From: Argentina anserina
Taxonomy: Eukaryota; Streptophyta; Magnoliopsida; Rosales; Rosaceae
Assembly: GCF_933775445.1 (NCBI RefSeq)
Contig: NC_065877.1
Coordinates: 12,214,001-12,278,000, forward strand
Direction: 5' to 3'
DNA: 64,000 bases
Below, piece by piece: positions 45,937-57,747 of the stretch. Position numbers and translations under genes: made by a program. The notes below the pieces were generated by a model. It made no database searches and was not told where the DNA came from. It saw only the letters and a list, made by a program, of their open reading frames with translations. Numbering within the stretch: position 1 is the first letter of the stretch; the number at the start of each line of letters is the position of its first letter.

Positions 45937-47046
45937 CAGTGTTTTCAAAGGCGATGCCGAGGCGTCGCCGGTGCGAGCTTTGGTGCGGGGCGACCGGAAA
46001 ACGCCTCGCTTGTCCAAACCAGGGCGAGCTGCTGGAAAGGCGAAGCAAAAACCGTCGGGGCGGGCTGATGCGGCGGGAGGCGGAAGATTTTCTGGGTTTT
46101 CTTCTTTCCTTCGGTCAAACCGACGTCTTTGACTAACTTGTAATCAAACCGACGCCCTTCCAAAATCTATGGAGGCCATCATGCAGAGGAAGAATGCCAA
46201 AGCAGTGAATCAAGGTGGACAATGTACCTCGGCTCTCGCTTAGATGGCGAAAACGATCATCAAGATCACAGTGATGATGAATTGATGATTGCCAGGATGG
46301 AAGAAAACATGGATATGATCACAAGGATGATAATGATGATTCCATGGTTTCTGATGCTTCTTCTGGTCCAAGTACCCATCAGAGGTCCAGATCAGATTAT
46401 GTTGGCAAGCAAGAAGAGAAGGCGAAGACCAAGACCAAGAAACAAAGTACATCAGGAGCTGCAAAGATGAGAAGGGAGTCCAGAAAAGCAACTGAGAAGA
46501 AGGCGAAGATCATAACCTCAAAAGCTAAGTAGCTAGATCACTCGAGTACCAGCACTTCAGAAACTATGGAGATCAGGTTTGGAAAAAGTAGGCAACTAAT
46601 TAAATGTTCTTCCAAGTTCTTCAATCTTCATCTAGCTAGTTCATATATAGTTGTTTTGGTTTGTGGCAAGGTAGGCACAGACATGCATGATCACTTAATG
46701 CTTTGGAGTGCAGTTTATTTTGACAGTATGGTTTAGTTGTCAAGATTTTTGTTGTAAGAACATTTAGTATATATAAATATTTTTCTTGAAAAAAAGTCTT
46801 TGCAGCTTTTTCAACCATATTTTAAATAAAAATACCATTTATATATATTTATATGTATTTAATTAAAATCTTTCTTTATTTTAACCTATATATATATATA
46901 TTCATATCTTATTTATAAACATATTACATTAAAATAATATATGTTTGAAAAGCGGTCGACTTAGGTCGCCTTAGCACGCCGATGCTCTCGCCTTTTGAGG
47001 CTTCCTCACATCGCCTTCGCCTTTGTTTTTGCCTTTGAAAACATGG
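45937..47046. mobile_element. hAT element, non-autonomous
   Basis: Ends CAGTGTTTTCAAAGGC and the inverse of CCATGTTTTCAAAGGC. A perfect 8-bp duplication GCTCCAAC flanks it (45929-45936 and 47047-47054), diagnostic for hAT. Subterminal GGCG/CGCC words are arranged in inverse at both ends. 1,110 bp in total. Confidence 0.92.
46222..46532 (+). pseudogene. Coding remnant inside the hAT element
   Basis: Overlapping frames carry an acidic then lysine-rich low-complexity sequence (for example KTKTKKQSTSGAAKMRRES), reaching a stop at 46532. It may be the C-terminal tail of a hAT transposase, but no dimerisation domain or catalytic motif remains. Weak evidence. Confidence 0.35.
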
Positions 47047-47054
47047 GCTCCAAC

Positions 47055-48093
47055 TGCTAATATCTAGGAGGAAGAGAAGCAAAAGTTACCAGCGAGTGAA
47101 ATGAAATCAATACAAACGTTGTATTCAGTTTCAGAGAACTATTGAAGAAAGTTGCTCTGGTTTGCAATGACACTAGCTAGATAGTACTAAAAGTAGCAAA
47201 TCATAAAGAGAGGAAGAAACACTACAAGAATATGACCTAAGAGGACATTTAACAAATGTCCCTTGGTACCTATATAAACATATATTTGTGCCATTTGAGC
47301 TATATGGACATTTGTGCTATATGTGTCTTTTGTTAGTGTTTCTATTACTAACTTAGACATTTAATTTATGTGTCCCCAAATAACCTAATGGAGCCCATAG
47401 TTTCTCAAACTACAATACAACACATACAATTGTACAAATACCATAATACAATGGGGACACTTAAAAGCATATGTGCCTAGATCTCTAATACTATAATTTT
47501 ATATCAATATAAATATATTAATATTTTTCATAGAAATACAAATTAAAATAAATAGGAATAGGAAAGGTTGGATCAATCACATTGATATAATATCATTTAA
47601 AGAACTCTAAGGTTCAAATATTCAGCAATACATAAACAAACCCAATCAAGGATTACATTCTCTCTGGGAATTAAGTAATACAATGGAGTAAAATCCTTCT
47701 ATATCAGGTCAAACTAACTCTAGAGAATACTGATCAAGAAATCTATGTAATTTAGTAATACTACTCTAATGGGAGTTCAACTTAATCTGCAGAACAACAT
47801 GCTTATGCTTGATTACACCGTGCCACAAGTGAAATCAACCTACAAAACAATCAAAGAAGCATCTACTATAGTTACTTAAAACTAATGCACTAGAATGATC
47901 AAGGTAAATTTATAGTATACAACACAGTAATAATGTGTTTGATAAGAAATAAAGGAAGATGCTTGTTTTATGCATATTAAACAACGAAGTATCATTCAGA
48001 ACCAAAAGAATCATTTCGGGTCTTATGAGATGAAAATGGTTAATTTAAAGTCCAAAGCATATCTAGGAATTGCAGGGGATAGTTTTGAAATAC
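47055..48093. other. CACTA-like left end and AT-rich spacer
   Basis: CACTACAAGAATATGACC starts at 47220 and resembles a CACTA terminus. Subterminal GGACA/TGTCC words follow to about 47470 and similar words recur at 49760-49850. No matching right terminus was found. Confidence 0.45.
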
Positions 48094-49468
48094 CATGATG
48101 GAATTACAGCGGCTCCAAGAGCTGGGCATATTTTCCATAACAGATGCACCTGACCATCCAACATCCCGGTCAGATACTCAAGAATGCCATTTTCCTAGTT
48201 CCAAAAGGAAATCCAACCATGATGAGTGATGAAAGATCAAGAACTCACATTACCCCAAACATCAAAGTAGCAGACATAGGCACTTAAAGACTTACATGCA
48301 ATAAAATGATAGTATAAACAAACAGAATCTCATCTCAAGTTTGTATATACACACGTATACTTAGCAGTTAATAACTAACCTCTCTGATTGTTTCCTGTTT
48401 AGATGTAGGAATTGCAGGTCTTCCATGGATTAAGTTGCACACTTCTTGATATTGCTCTAAAATAGCGCGGGAATCATATGAAACTGACACCAAATGCTCG
48501 ATTACAAAAGTCCATCTGCTTGCAATGCATCCTAGTAACATGAGTTCCTGTTTGAAGAGGGGAAAATCGTCACATAGAGTGGGATTGCAACCAGTGAACG
48601 CATTAAGCTTCTAGAGTTTAACATCAACCATCATATGAAGCAAGACCATATTAAGTGAAGAAATGTAATATACGCGACACAATTTATAGGAGCAATGATA
48701 CAACTTATTTCCTAGCAATGGAATTGACTACATGATTAATGAGGTACAACACTAGTATAAGGACTATATAATGCCGATGCGTGAAGATGTGTAATAACAC
48801 ACGAATCTGTGGCAGCACATAACTATGAAAAAGCAAACACATATTGCTCAAGGAAATCAAGCCTTCCAAGAAAATTTAGAATACTTTATTGCAGTTTATC
48901 TAAGGTATTGAACTGACTCACAATTGATTCACACAAACCATGATCACCCCTCCTGCTACATCGTTGAAGTTCAACCCTGATCACAATTAAGCAAACTGTG
49001 TTTTCACATGATTCCAGAATAAACTCAGACCTTCATTTCAACTTTCATCAACTTACACATAACTAGTTCAATGCCCTCTAAAGATTGCCCACAAATCAAA
49101 ATCACATTGCATTAGAAATATCGAATCTTGAGCCACATAATCTCATTGAAGGCATTGAACGTTCAACTAGTAAAACCAATAATTACAGTAAAAGTAATAG
49201 AATTTCACCCATGGTATTAATGTTAAGCTTCCAGATGACCTGGGAGTAGCGAAAATGGAGGCAACCTCAGCACAGCTTCCTCAGTCTCAATCGGATCCGA
49301 TCTCAAAATCTATCACAAAACACACAAATCCCAATTCACATATCAAATCCTAAACCTTAAAAATCACAGCTTTAATATGTACATTGATAAAAAAATAAGA
49401 GAGATTAAACTTTACTGGGTATTGATGCACGGCTTGCTATCATCTTTAGACGGAACGAATTGAGGCAT
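48094..49468 (-). pseudogene. Exons of an unrecognised plant protein, probable captured gene fragment
   Basis: Four exon-like blocks on the minus strand have canonical borders: 49468-49416 (starts MPQFVPSKDDSKP), 49301-49240 (contains ETEEAVLRLPPFS), 48547-48380 (56 codons, with LLGCIASRWTFVIEHL and EQYQEVCNL) and 48194-48094 (with LEYLTGMLDGQVHLLWKI). The last two join in the same phase. The join between the second and third does not keep phase, so an exon is missing or unseen. Blocks 3 and 4 look like real conserved coding sequence, but I do not recognise the family. CACTA-like subterminal repeats on both sides suggest transposon capture; a decayed resident gene is the alternative. Confidence 0.5.
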
Positions 49469-50374
49469 CGTAACCTTCTTCTCACACCCAACCGAAAAGC
49501 TTTCACAGACCAGGAGAAGAGCGTGCAAAAGAAATTGAGAGAGCAAGAAAGGGAAATTACCGTCGGTGGTGTTACAAATCTGAATGAGGAAGTTATGGGT
49601 GGTCGTCGGTCTTTGCTGGAGAGAGTAGCACCGTAGCAACAGATTTGACACAGAGAACGAGAGAGACTAGTGTGTTGTGTGTGCGCGTGTCTTGTACTCC
49701 GCGTATTCGTACGCATCCCTCTACCAAAATGAGAACTTACCCATATAAAATTTGCTAAAATGGGGACAATTAGGAGTTATATGTGCATTTACTCTCTCAA
49801 TAGGCGCAAATGCTAAGATATGTCCCTAAATCAATGAAGTTAGAGACATAAGTTACGTAATTTATTTGAATGTTTCAAAAAATAAATAGAAATAGTAAAA
49901 TATATATTATGACAAGATGATGTGAGAGAGAAGATGAATTGTGATCACAAAATAGCATAAAACAAAAAAATATTAAAAAAGTGGCACATAAAAAAGGGAT
50001 ATATGAGGCATCACAATTGAAAATGTGAACTATAAGAGTTGAATCTCTTACTTCAAGAAGCTCAAAAAATATAAACATATAGTTTGCCAACTGAACAAAA
50101 CAGTAGTTTGTGTTTAAGTAGCAATGACAAAAATATATATATTAATTCTTATATAATATAAAAATCGTTAGAGGCCCCAAGTTGGAGGCCTTGTGCTATG
50201 CCGTTGCGCACTTGGCACACCCCATGAGCCTTCCCCCCTGCACAAGCCTACATAAGAAAATGAGGTTGACCAGGTAACAACATGAACCAACATAAAAAAG
50301 AAAGATTTATAAATCAACTAGCTTGAAGAAAATGAGACTATTTACTCTCAATAGTATATTATATGCTTACTAAC
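49469..50374. other. AT-rich spacer with CACTA-like subterminal words
   Basis: 49740-49860 repeats GGGACA and ATGTCCC words seen also at 47230-47470. The rest is AT-rich. No gene recognised. Confidence 0.4.
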
Positions 50375-50604
50375 CTTACACATGACCATTTTCATCTCAG
50401 TCTTTTTTGCTGGCTCAATCACTGTAACAAACTTTCCACTTTTGCAATCTGCATAAAAATTATAATACACCCAATAAGAACAATGCAACCTATTACAAGA
50501 ATGAACTGACTTTTCCCTTGGTCTCTGAAAATAAAATGAGTGGTTCTTACCCCGCATATACTTGCAGTCCCATCCTCAAAACCAGTTATGACCTCAATTT
50601 GCAC
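50375..50604 (-). pseudogene. Two possible exon fragments of unknown gene
   Basis: Minus-strand block 50448-50375 (KSGKFVTVIEPAKKTEMK) has an AG acceptor and GT donor. Block 50604-50551 (QIEVITGFEDGTAS) ends at a GTAAG donor. Their phases do not join cleanly. The family is unknown; they could belong to the same captured material as 48094-49468. Confidence 0.3.
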
Positions 50605-52431
50605 ATTTTAGAGCAAAGCTATAAGTGAGAGTAAGAACAAAATCCTCTCCCATACTGCTTATCCAAATTCCACATTGTGCTTATCCAAACCCCTCCAAAT
50701 TTCACAGTGTTTATTCTCTTCCATACCCTATTTTTCTTCTGGTTAACATATGTAATCGGATCCTGGTAAATTGAAAGATATAAATGACACCTGAGTTCAT
50801 CTTCTTCGATTGAAACATTACATATTCGATCGGTAGAATTATTTCAGTATCATTTTCTATTGAAGCGTTGGTTTGCTTAACATTTTCCATTGAGGTTTAT
50901 AGAGAGATAATAGATAGTGTGTTTTTCTAGTATGAGTAACTAATACAACAAGATGATGTATATAAAGCATCATATGGATAAGGTAAGAATCTGTGATAAA
51001 ATTTCAATGATTCAAGATTGAGTAGTAATTTGAAATCCTACGGTCGGTGTAAGATGATATATTTTTGAAAAACAGAATCTGCTTTACATCTTTTTTTAAC
51101 ATGTATTCAACTTTAGCAAGTCTCACTGACATGCACAGCTTATCACGTATGATACAGTGCCAATGTCACCATTGTACTAGTGCAAATAGAATAAAAAATG
51201 AATAGGTAGATTTGTTGTTTTCATCTACTATTGTTACAAAAGACATCCATTATTCTCTAAAATAAAAAATAAAATTAGGGGGGGGGACGTATAACCAATA
51301 CCCTGAAGAAATTGCAAAATAAATTAAACACAATAGCTTCAATGGAGAATAAACTATTAATCATTGTTCACCCATGTATACCATGTCGATTTCACAAATG
51401 TCGATTCCGACACCAATGCATGCAATCTAAGCTCCCTGGCCAGATTTGGCCAGTTTGTTTATCATGCCGTAGATTTGGGATATATATATGAGTATGTAAT
51501 AGTTTGGAATAAACCCATCAACAAGATATGAAAAATTTGCATTTCTTTGGTTTGTTTAATGCAAATTACTTAAGTTTTCTGCTTATATTGGAGAAACTTG
51601 CATTGCAGGTTGGCAATGCAGAAAGCCAAAATGCATGTTGTTGTTCGTCAAAGAAAGTTAACATTTTGAAGTAATTTGGTAGTTGTAAGAAAAAACGAAC
51701 AAAGGTACGTGGGAATGATGTAAGCTTGTTAGTCAAGGGACACTTTTGTTTGCCAACACCAGTTTCAAAGGAGTTGTGCTGCTTCAAGATAGCAAATGTC
51801 ACAGGGAAGTACACAGCGAATCATGAAATATCATAGACTATTGCGACATTGGAACCTTCATAGCCGTTGGAAGAGTTCGAATATTGGAGCAGCTGCTATT
51901 GCTGCCTTGCTGCTTGGCTGCGCTCAGCTTTGTTGCGTGCTCTACGCGCAACAGCCTCTCCTTGTTTTAGGGCTTTATAATAGTTAGCTTTTTACTGGTT
52001 TGTGTGTGTTAGAGACATAGTTCCCTTTGTTAGGGAATGTTAGTTGTTGAGGGTGGTTAGCACCCTTGTCATCTGTTATATATGCTCAGTTGTTGTATCA
52101 TACACAGATCAATACAATTGAGTTTTCTTTCACTTTTCTCATTATGAATTTCTTCATAGACAAAAATATTCCAAGGTGATTGGGACTCTGGAAGCCACTT
52201 TTCTGCTGTAGAGATGAACCTTCATTGGTGGAAATGGCTATGCCTAATGGAATCACTGAAGTGTGAGCTAGAGACGACATTGCCAAACATCTAACAGGGG
52301 TAGCAGAGGAGCTCCGCGCCGGATGGCTGAAGTGTACGATTCATCAAACATCTTCTGCAAACTCGGTTTTACTGATAATTATGGGAGAATAACAGGAGCA
52401 AAAAGGCCTAGGCAGCCACTACTGTTAAACT
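50605..52431. other. Intergenic sequence with possible LTR remnant
   Basis: No gene recognised. 51820-52140 resembles a Copia-type LTR region (TGTTAGAGAC near 52007, TATATATGCTCAG near 52078, ACACAGATCAATACAATTG near 52101), but no partner repeat or target duplication was found. Confidence 0.35.
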
Positions 52432-53060
52432 TTACTCCCAGATACATGAGAATAGTATTAATGGGAACCCACGTTCTTTATCTATATAAAGAAGCCTTGC
52501 AACATTCTCTCCATTAGGTGTTCTCAAATAGCGAGATCCAAAGACCTCTATAACAGCTCGACAAAACCTTTTCAAACATTGAATTGCAGTAAACTTACCA
52601 ACTTTTAAATACTCATCAAGAGAATTAGCTGGTACACCATATGCAAGCATTCAAAAAGCAGCTGTAATTTTTTGCAGGGTGGATAATCTGAGCTTACTAA
52701 GACCATCGCGGCATTGCATAAAGAAAATATTGTGAATTTTGACGACATCTACAATCCAATGGAACAAGTTTATGCGCATTCGAAATCTTCTGCGAAATTT
52801 GGCTTCAGGATATTGCAGCACCTCAACAAAGTAATCCATATAAAAATTGTATCTAGCTTCTTCGCGATTACGATTGATAACTATATGGCAATGAATCACT
52901 CCTTTGTGTCTTGATTCAACTTTACTAAGAATTGATTATTATTTGCATACGTGTGAAACAATAAATCTTTCTCTTGATCAAATGAAGACATGATTTGATA
53001 AAAGTAATCATCGGTTTCATTTGAAGAAAATGAGGAGGAATATATATCAGAATTACTCAT
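52432..53060 (-). pseudogene. PIF/Harbinger transposase (ALP1/HARBI1-like), N-terminal part, broken
   Basis: Minus-strand segments match the N-terminal half of plant Harbinger-type nucleases: an acidic leader from ATG 53060, then FRRRFRMRINLFHWIV and LSKLRLSTLQKITAAF, then MLAYGVPANSLDEYLKVG and CLKRFCRAVIEVFG. A frameshift separates the leader from the rest near 52897, and an in-frame TGA at 52651-52653 replaces one residue after TAAF. The match ends near ERGFP at about 52455, before the DDE catalytic core, so the copy is truncated as well. Intact family members are near 400 residues. Confidence 0.8.
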
Positions 53061-53429
53061 GGAAATGGATTAGAAGATAGAAATTGAAATGTTGGAAGGA
53101 ATGAAAAATGATGTGATGAATATGAGTATATATAGAATTTTCAAAAATCTCCATTAACTACCTATTGTGAGTGTTGACAAAAAATAATAGCCCCTTTTTT
53201 TTATCAGGATTCAAATAATAACCGTTGACATCCTAAAACCCAATGTATACCTTACAGTGGGAGTTTAAGAATAAAAAACAAAAAAGATGCCAAAGAATAT
53301 GCCAAAGTGGTAAGCCATATATGTCATATACTGATATACCTTACCAAATAAACCTTATGGTGGAAGATGCTCTAAGCCATGCATTATGTCACATGAAGAC
53401 TATTACGGCACCATAATATGGTGTTAAAT
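53061..53429. other. Flank of the Harbinger remnant
   Basis: AT-rich, no gene recognised. ACCTTATGGTGGAAGATG near 53350 resembles ends of PIF/Harbinger MITEs, but the partner end was not found. Confidence 0.35.
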
Positions 53430-53928
53430 TCGACGTCGTAATTTTATGTGTCATGTTATGTCACATTGTCACGTCAATAATTAAAATAATAAAAAAAGTC
53501 ATTTTAAATGAAAAAACAATCATATCCTTTTAATCAAACGGTTCTAAATTATTATAAAAATATATATATTTTTTCGTTTTTTTATCATTTCTCTTTTCAT
53601 CACAATAATGCTTCTAAAATATAATTTAAAAAAATTGATATTTACGAAAATATGCTTGAAATATGTGTGTGGGCACGCGCGAAATATATATACACAAAAA
53701 ATATTTTCAAAATAAAACTATTTCGTATTGAATAATTTTGTTAGAGATTTTTTCATATTTTTGTAATTTAATTAATAATTTGATAGAGAATATATGGTAA
53801 TTGTATTAATTAATTATAGTCATCAATATAATTTGTAAATGTAAATAAAATTTGAAAATTGAAAAAAAGTCATGGAAAAAAGTTATAAAAATGGAAATTG
53901 TTGGTAAGATTCTTCATTATAAAGGACA

Positions 53929-55110
53929 TGTGATACGCCCCGGATCTTTTACAATTCGTTCCGATTATAGTTTTATCTTTTTTTTCAGAACGAGAGTCGT
54001 ACTAAGTGTAACGACTCTAAAAGTTGACTTTTCGATGCGTAAGTTTTTCTAGGAAACTTTCTTCATGAAAATTGTAGGGCTCGTCGATACGAATTCTTGA
54101 ACGCGTGTCACGCCTAAATCGGAGTTCGTATGGAAACGTTAAGAATCAAAAAAGCGTTTGGGCATTTTTGAAATCTAGTATATATATGGGTAAAAATGAA
54201 GAAATTCAGAAAAATTCAAAAATTCAAATTTTTGGGGGTACTGTTCACCCGACCCCAAAACCTTCTCTGGCGACGATCTCTGCCGTCCGGCCATCGATCA
54301 GGACGCCACTAGTCCCATTTGCTCGGCGTTGCCATTTTCGTCGATTGGTACCGATCTCATGGCGCGTCGACCACCGTACGAGGCGCAGCCACGGTCGCAA
54401 GCTCCGCTAGAAATAACGCTGTCGTGCAGTCGTTTTCTAGCGACTCCGGAGCTCGGGACTGCTACTAGTCAACGTGATATGATCTTGAAATCTGTGTACT
54501 GTTCCGATCTTCCTCTGGGTTTTCCGGCCACTTCCCGGTCGATTTGGTCTCCGGTGCAGGTATGAAAGATGTTTGGTTTTGTATGATCGATAATTTTCAT
54601 GTTGGGATCAAGTTGATTTGGAGAGATTGGAGGGTGGTGGCGCGTGGGGCCCACACACAGCTATTATGGCGGCGCATGCTGTCATTTTTAGGGCAGTAGG
54701 TTGCTCCATTGAGTAGTATATGTTGATACGTACTTATCGATGTCTTAACTGTTGAATTTGGATCGTTTGAGGTTGTGGATTTAGATTATCATTATAAAGA
54801 ACAATGTGTTATTGCCATAGGGTTTGGGTTCATTTAATGTTAGTTGTGATGTGTTTGTATCGATTGATATGTATGTATTAAGAATGTGGTTGATAATGGA
54901 TGGGATGTTGTGTTTATGATACGAATCAGAATGGTTATGAGGTTGCGTTGTTATGGTGAATAGTTGACCTACGAGTGGCTTAATCCCTTTCAAAATGGTA
55001 CGTAGGCAATCGAACAAGGTTTGGGTGCAGCCACCTTTATTATAAAATACCTATCGTTCTTTAATGATTTAACTTGGGTTTCGAAACGTAAACTCAAGTT
55101 GGGTTATTAT
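53929..55110 (+). mobile_element. Gypsy-like LTR remnant
   Basis: Starts TGTGATACGCCCCGG and contains GGTACGTAGGCAATCGAAC near 54996, a motif common in LTRs of plant Tekay/Del-type Gypsy elements. It is followed by TGGTATCA (about 55111), which matches the start of the usual initiator-Met primer site. A second LTR was not found; sequence resembling an LTR end appears at about 56010-56069. Confidence 0.45.
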
Positions 55111-55310
55111 AGTGGTATCAACAACGTACTAGTGGAATGGTGTGTTTAAACGTTTAATTAGTTGATTATGAATATATTGATGCTTTTGTAATGGGTTGAT
55201 GTTATGTCTGGGATGGTGACTATATATTTTTTACGAGCGAGACTCAAGGTTATGTTATGGGGCTTGTGTCAGATACTTTGAGCAGAGTGGGTAGAACAGA
55301 GAAGAGAGAG

Positions 55311-55505
55311 GATGAACCTGTGGAACCGAGAGAGAGGGGATGAACCGAGAGAGAAGAGATGAACCGGTAAAACCGAGAAGAGAGGGGATGAACCGGTAAA
55401 ACAGAGAAGAGAGGGATGAACCGGTAGAACCGAAAGAGGGGATGAACCGGTAGAACCGAGGAGAGAGGGGATGAACCGGTAGAATTGGAAGAGATAGGAT
55501 GAACC
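55311..55505. repeat. Minisatellite with GATGAACCGGTAGAACCGA units
   Basis: About seven imperfect units of roughly 22-32 bp in tandem, varying mainly in the AGAGAGGG part. Non-coding. Confidence 0.75.
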
Positions 55506-56490
55506 AACAGGTTATTGAGGCACTAGGAGAGAAGGGACGAACTTGTAGTCTATGTAGATTGTAGAACCGAGTCGCTAGAAGAGAGAGGATGTACTAGTAT
55601 ACTTCCGATAGGGGTTAGAAATGAGATGACTAGTGACTAGTTGAGTGTCGTGTGGTTTTGTGATTATTTCCGAGAGGATGTTGTGTTTAAGATGAATCTG
55701 CACGGTTCGGTGTTTATTGCAAGTTGTATGATTGTTTTTGATCTTGTCGTCTTAGTGGGTTGGGAGGTTGAGGTATAAGACGAGCTATGAGCTTCATCGG
55801 TTCAATGGGATTAGGTAACGAGCATTGCATACTTCTTCAGACATTTTTAATTATATTCATGATTTGAGTTTGTGGAGTTTGTGAAATTGTGGGGAGCACA
55901 GAGGTTCCAGGTGTTGAAGTTGAATTTGAGATATTGGGAGTGTCTTTTGTGCAGATAGGGTTAGCTACTTTCAGAGGAGAATATGCCGAAATTTTTGGTA
56001 TATCTCATTTGATAGTGGTCCCCGCACGATCTGTCATAATATTATGGTATATTTTTGGGCGGGTCGTGTCAAAATGTAAGATAACAAATGTTATTTTTCC
56101 TAGAGTTTACACATTTTAATTAATATAAATCAAAATTTATATGGTAATATTTCTAGAATATACTACAATTACCATATAGGTGTGCCCATACACACATATA
56201 TTTTACACACTCACATCTATATACATACATGTGTGTATATATATATTTCAAGCATACTTTTGTAAATATTAAATTTTTATTAAATTTTAAAAGCATTATA
56301 TATTGTGATGAAAAAATAAATGATAAAAAAAGAAATACAATTTTTTATAATAATTTAGAACGATTGAATTAAAAATGATAAAATTGTATTTTTGTTTAAA
56401 AATGACATTTTGTGATTATTAATTTAATATAATTACTGTCATGTGAATGTAACATAGCATGACACATGAAATTATGACGCCAAAATATTT

Positions 56491-56787
56491 TCTTATGTCA
56501 CCTATTGAGCAACGGAATCTCTTCTTTCGGAAAATTTAATGTAATCAATTGAAGGACTATGGCTATTATTGCTGCTCTATTATCCGTACTCAACTAGAAA
56601 CTGTTTACTATTAGAAACAGGATTACAGTATATCAACAAATTCATTATGAATTCCAACTAGTAAAAGGACTCATACAGTCCTATATAAATTGAAGTATTT
56701 AGCTAGCCTACTAATCGTCAATATTGATCCGCGACTTCATTCCAAAAGTTTGCAAAAACCTGCTTGTTGTGTAATTGTTATCCTTCA
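56491..56787 (+). promoter_or_regulatory. Promoter region of the fourth NHL gene
   Basis: A TATATAA box at 56692-56698 lies 96 bp before the ATG. The region lies directly against the right arm of the long inverted-repeat element, so the transposon may limit or influence the promoter. Confidence 0.55.
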
Positions 56788-57555
56788 ATGGCGTCTACTA
56801 CTCGAGACTCCACAGTGATTGGGTATCCAGCTGACCAAGTCACTGCCGGCTACCCATACCCCCCGCTGCACTGCCACTCAAACAACAACCAACCCACGAC
56901 CCCGACTCTCAATAACAACGTAAACCCCGAGGAGATAAAATGTCCCCGCAGTGTCTCATTAGTGGTGGCTGTGATATTCTCACTCATTATAGCAGCGTTG
57001 ATCATATGGTGCAGTTTTGATATGGCTACGTATCCAGGGAAGAACCCCAACTTCAAGGTCCAATCGGCCACGGTGACCGGACTCAACGTGACTGGCTCCG
57101 AGTTGACGGCCACCTGGGACATCACCCTTGTCGCTACCAATCCCTACCACAAATACAGACTATCCTTCGACACCCTCAAAGCATGGGTTGTCTGCGGTGA
57201 CCACGGTCGTATTAAATTGGGAGAAAAGATCTTGCGTCCCTTTGATGTGAACAAGAGGAACGAGACACGCATCAACATGAAACTCGCAACAGTGAGCCAG
57301 TGGGTTGGCGACGACGTGGGAAAAGAACTCTACGACGGCTCTAGTCAGGGATTGGTGAGTTTCGGAGTTCATGTGAGCGGCCATTTCAGGCATCACCCAA
57401 TCTATCGCCCCTTTTCATCACATTACGTGAATTTTCGGGTCGACTGTGATCATGTTCATTTTGGACTTTCTTATAATGGGACGGGCAAGTTGATGGAACA
57501 AAAGGAGTGCAAGGTGAAGAGACCGGAAGAGCGGGATCACGGCGGGGGAACTTGA
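56788..57555 (+). CDS. Divergent NDR1/HIN1-like (NHL) LEA_2 protein
   Basis: Single-exon gene for 255 residues. The start is the first ATG in frame (56788), supported by the matching start of the pseudogene copy. The N-terminus is rich in Pro, Tyr and Asn (GYPADQVTAGYPYPP) and precedes one membrane helix (about 55-77). The LEA_2 part has VQSATVTGLNVT (91-102), ELTATWDITLVATNP (105-119) and a C-terminal strand with VNFRVDCDHVHFG (214-226). FYQGHK and RWKVG of other NHL proteins are not present, so this is a different subgroup. N-glycosylation sequons occur at N100, N158 and N230. A membrane-anchored protein is expected; its role is unknown. Confidence 0.88.
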   Translation: MASTTRDSTVIGYPADQVTAGYPYPPLHCHSNNNQPTTPTLNNNVNPEEIKCPRSVSLVVAVIFSLIIAALIIWCSFDMATYPGKNPNFKVQSATVTGLNVTGSELTATWDITLVATNPYHKYRLSFDTLKAWVVCGDHGRIKLGEKILRPFDVNKRNETRINMKLATVSQWVGDDVGKELYDGSSQGLVSFGVHVSGHFRHHPIYRPFSSHYVNFRVDCDHVHFGLSYNGTGKLMEQKECKVKRPEERDHGGGT

Positions 57556-57747
57556 TCGACTACATCGACCTTGGCTTTTGAATCTAGTTTGGGCGGATCG
57601 GAGAAAGGCGGGTGGTCTTATTGTAGATTTGGTTTCTTGCGCTATAGGCATAGCTTATACATTAGGTTTGTTTAAAGTATAAAAAACTTCTAGATATTGT
57701 TACTTAATTATAGAAAATAATTCTTACAACCTGTTTAATATTTATTA
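57556..57747 (+). other. 3' flank of the fourth NHL gene
   Basis: Probable 3' UTR, AT-rich; no clear feature. Confidence 0.4.

Larger units (their letters stand above)
53430..56490. mobile_element. Long inverted-repeat element enclosing other repeats
   Basis: About 53430-53850 and 56110-56490 are inverted copies (for example TTATGTGTCATGTTATGTCAC near 53450 against its inverse near 56460, and GTTCTAAATTATTATAAAAA near 53542 against its inverse near 56350). Similarity is patchy, with several indels. No target duplication was found. The 2.1 kb between the arms looks like a later retrotransposon insertion. Confidence 0.6.

Noticed and set aside
51820..52140. LTR-like sequence
   Set aside because: No partner copy, no target duplication and no adjacent primer site, so not annotated as an element.
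55311..55505. CRISPR-like array
   Set aside because: Direct contiguous variable units without spacers in a plant genome; it is a minisatellite.
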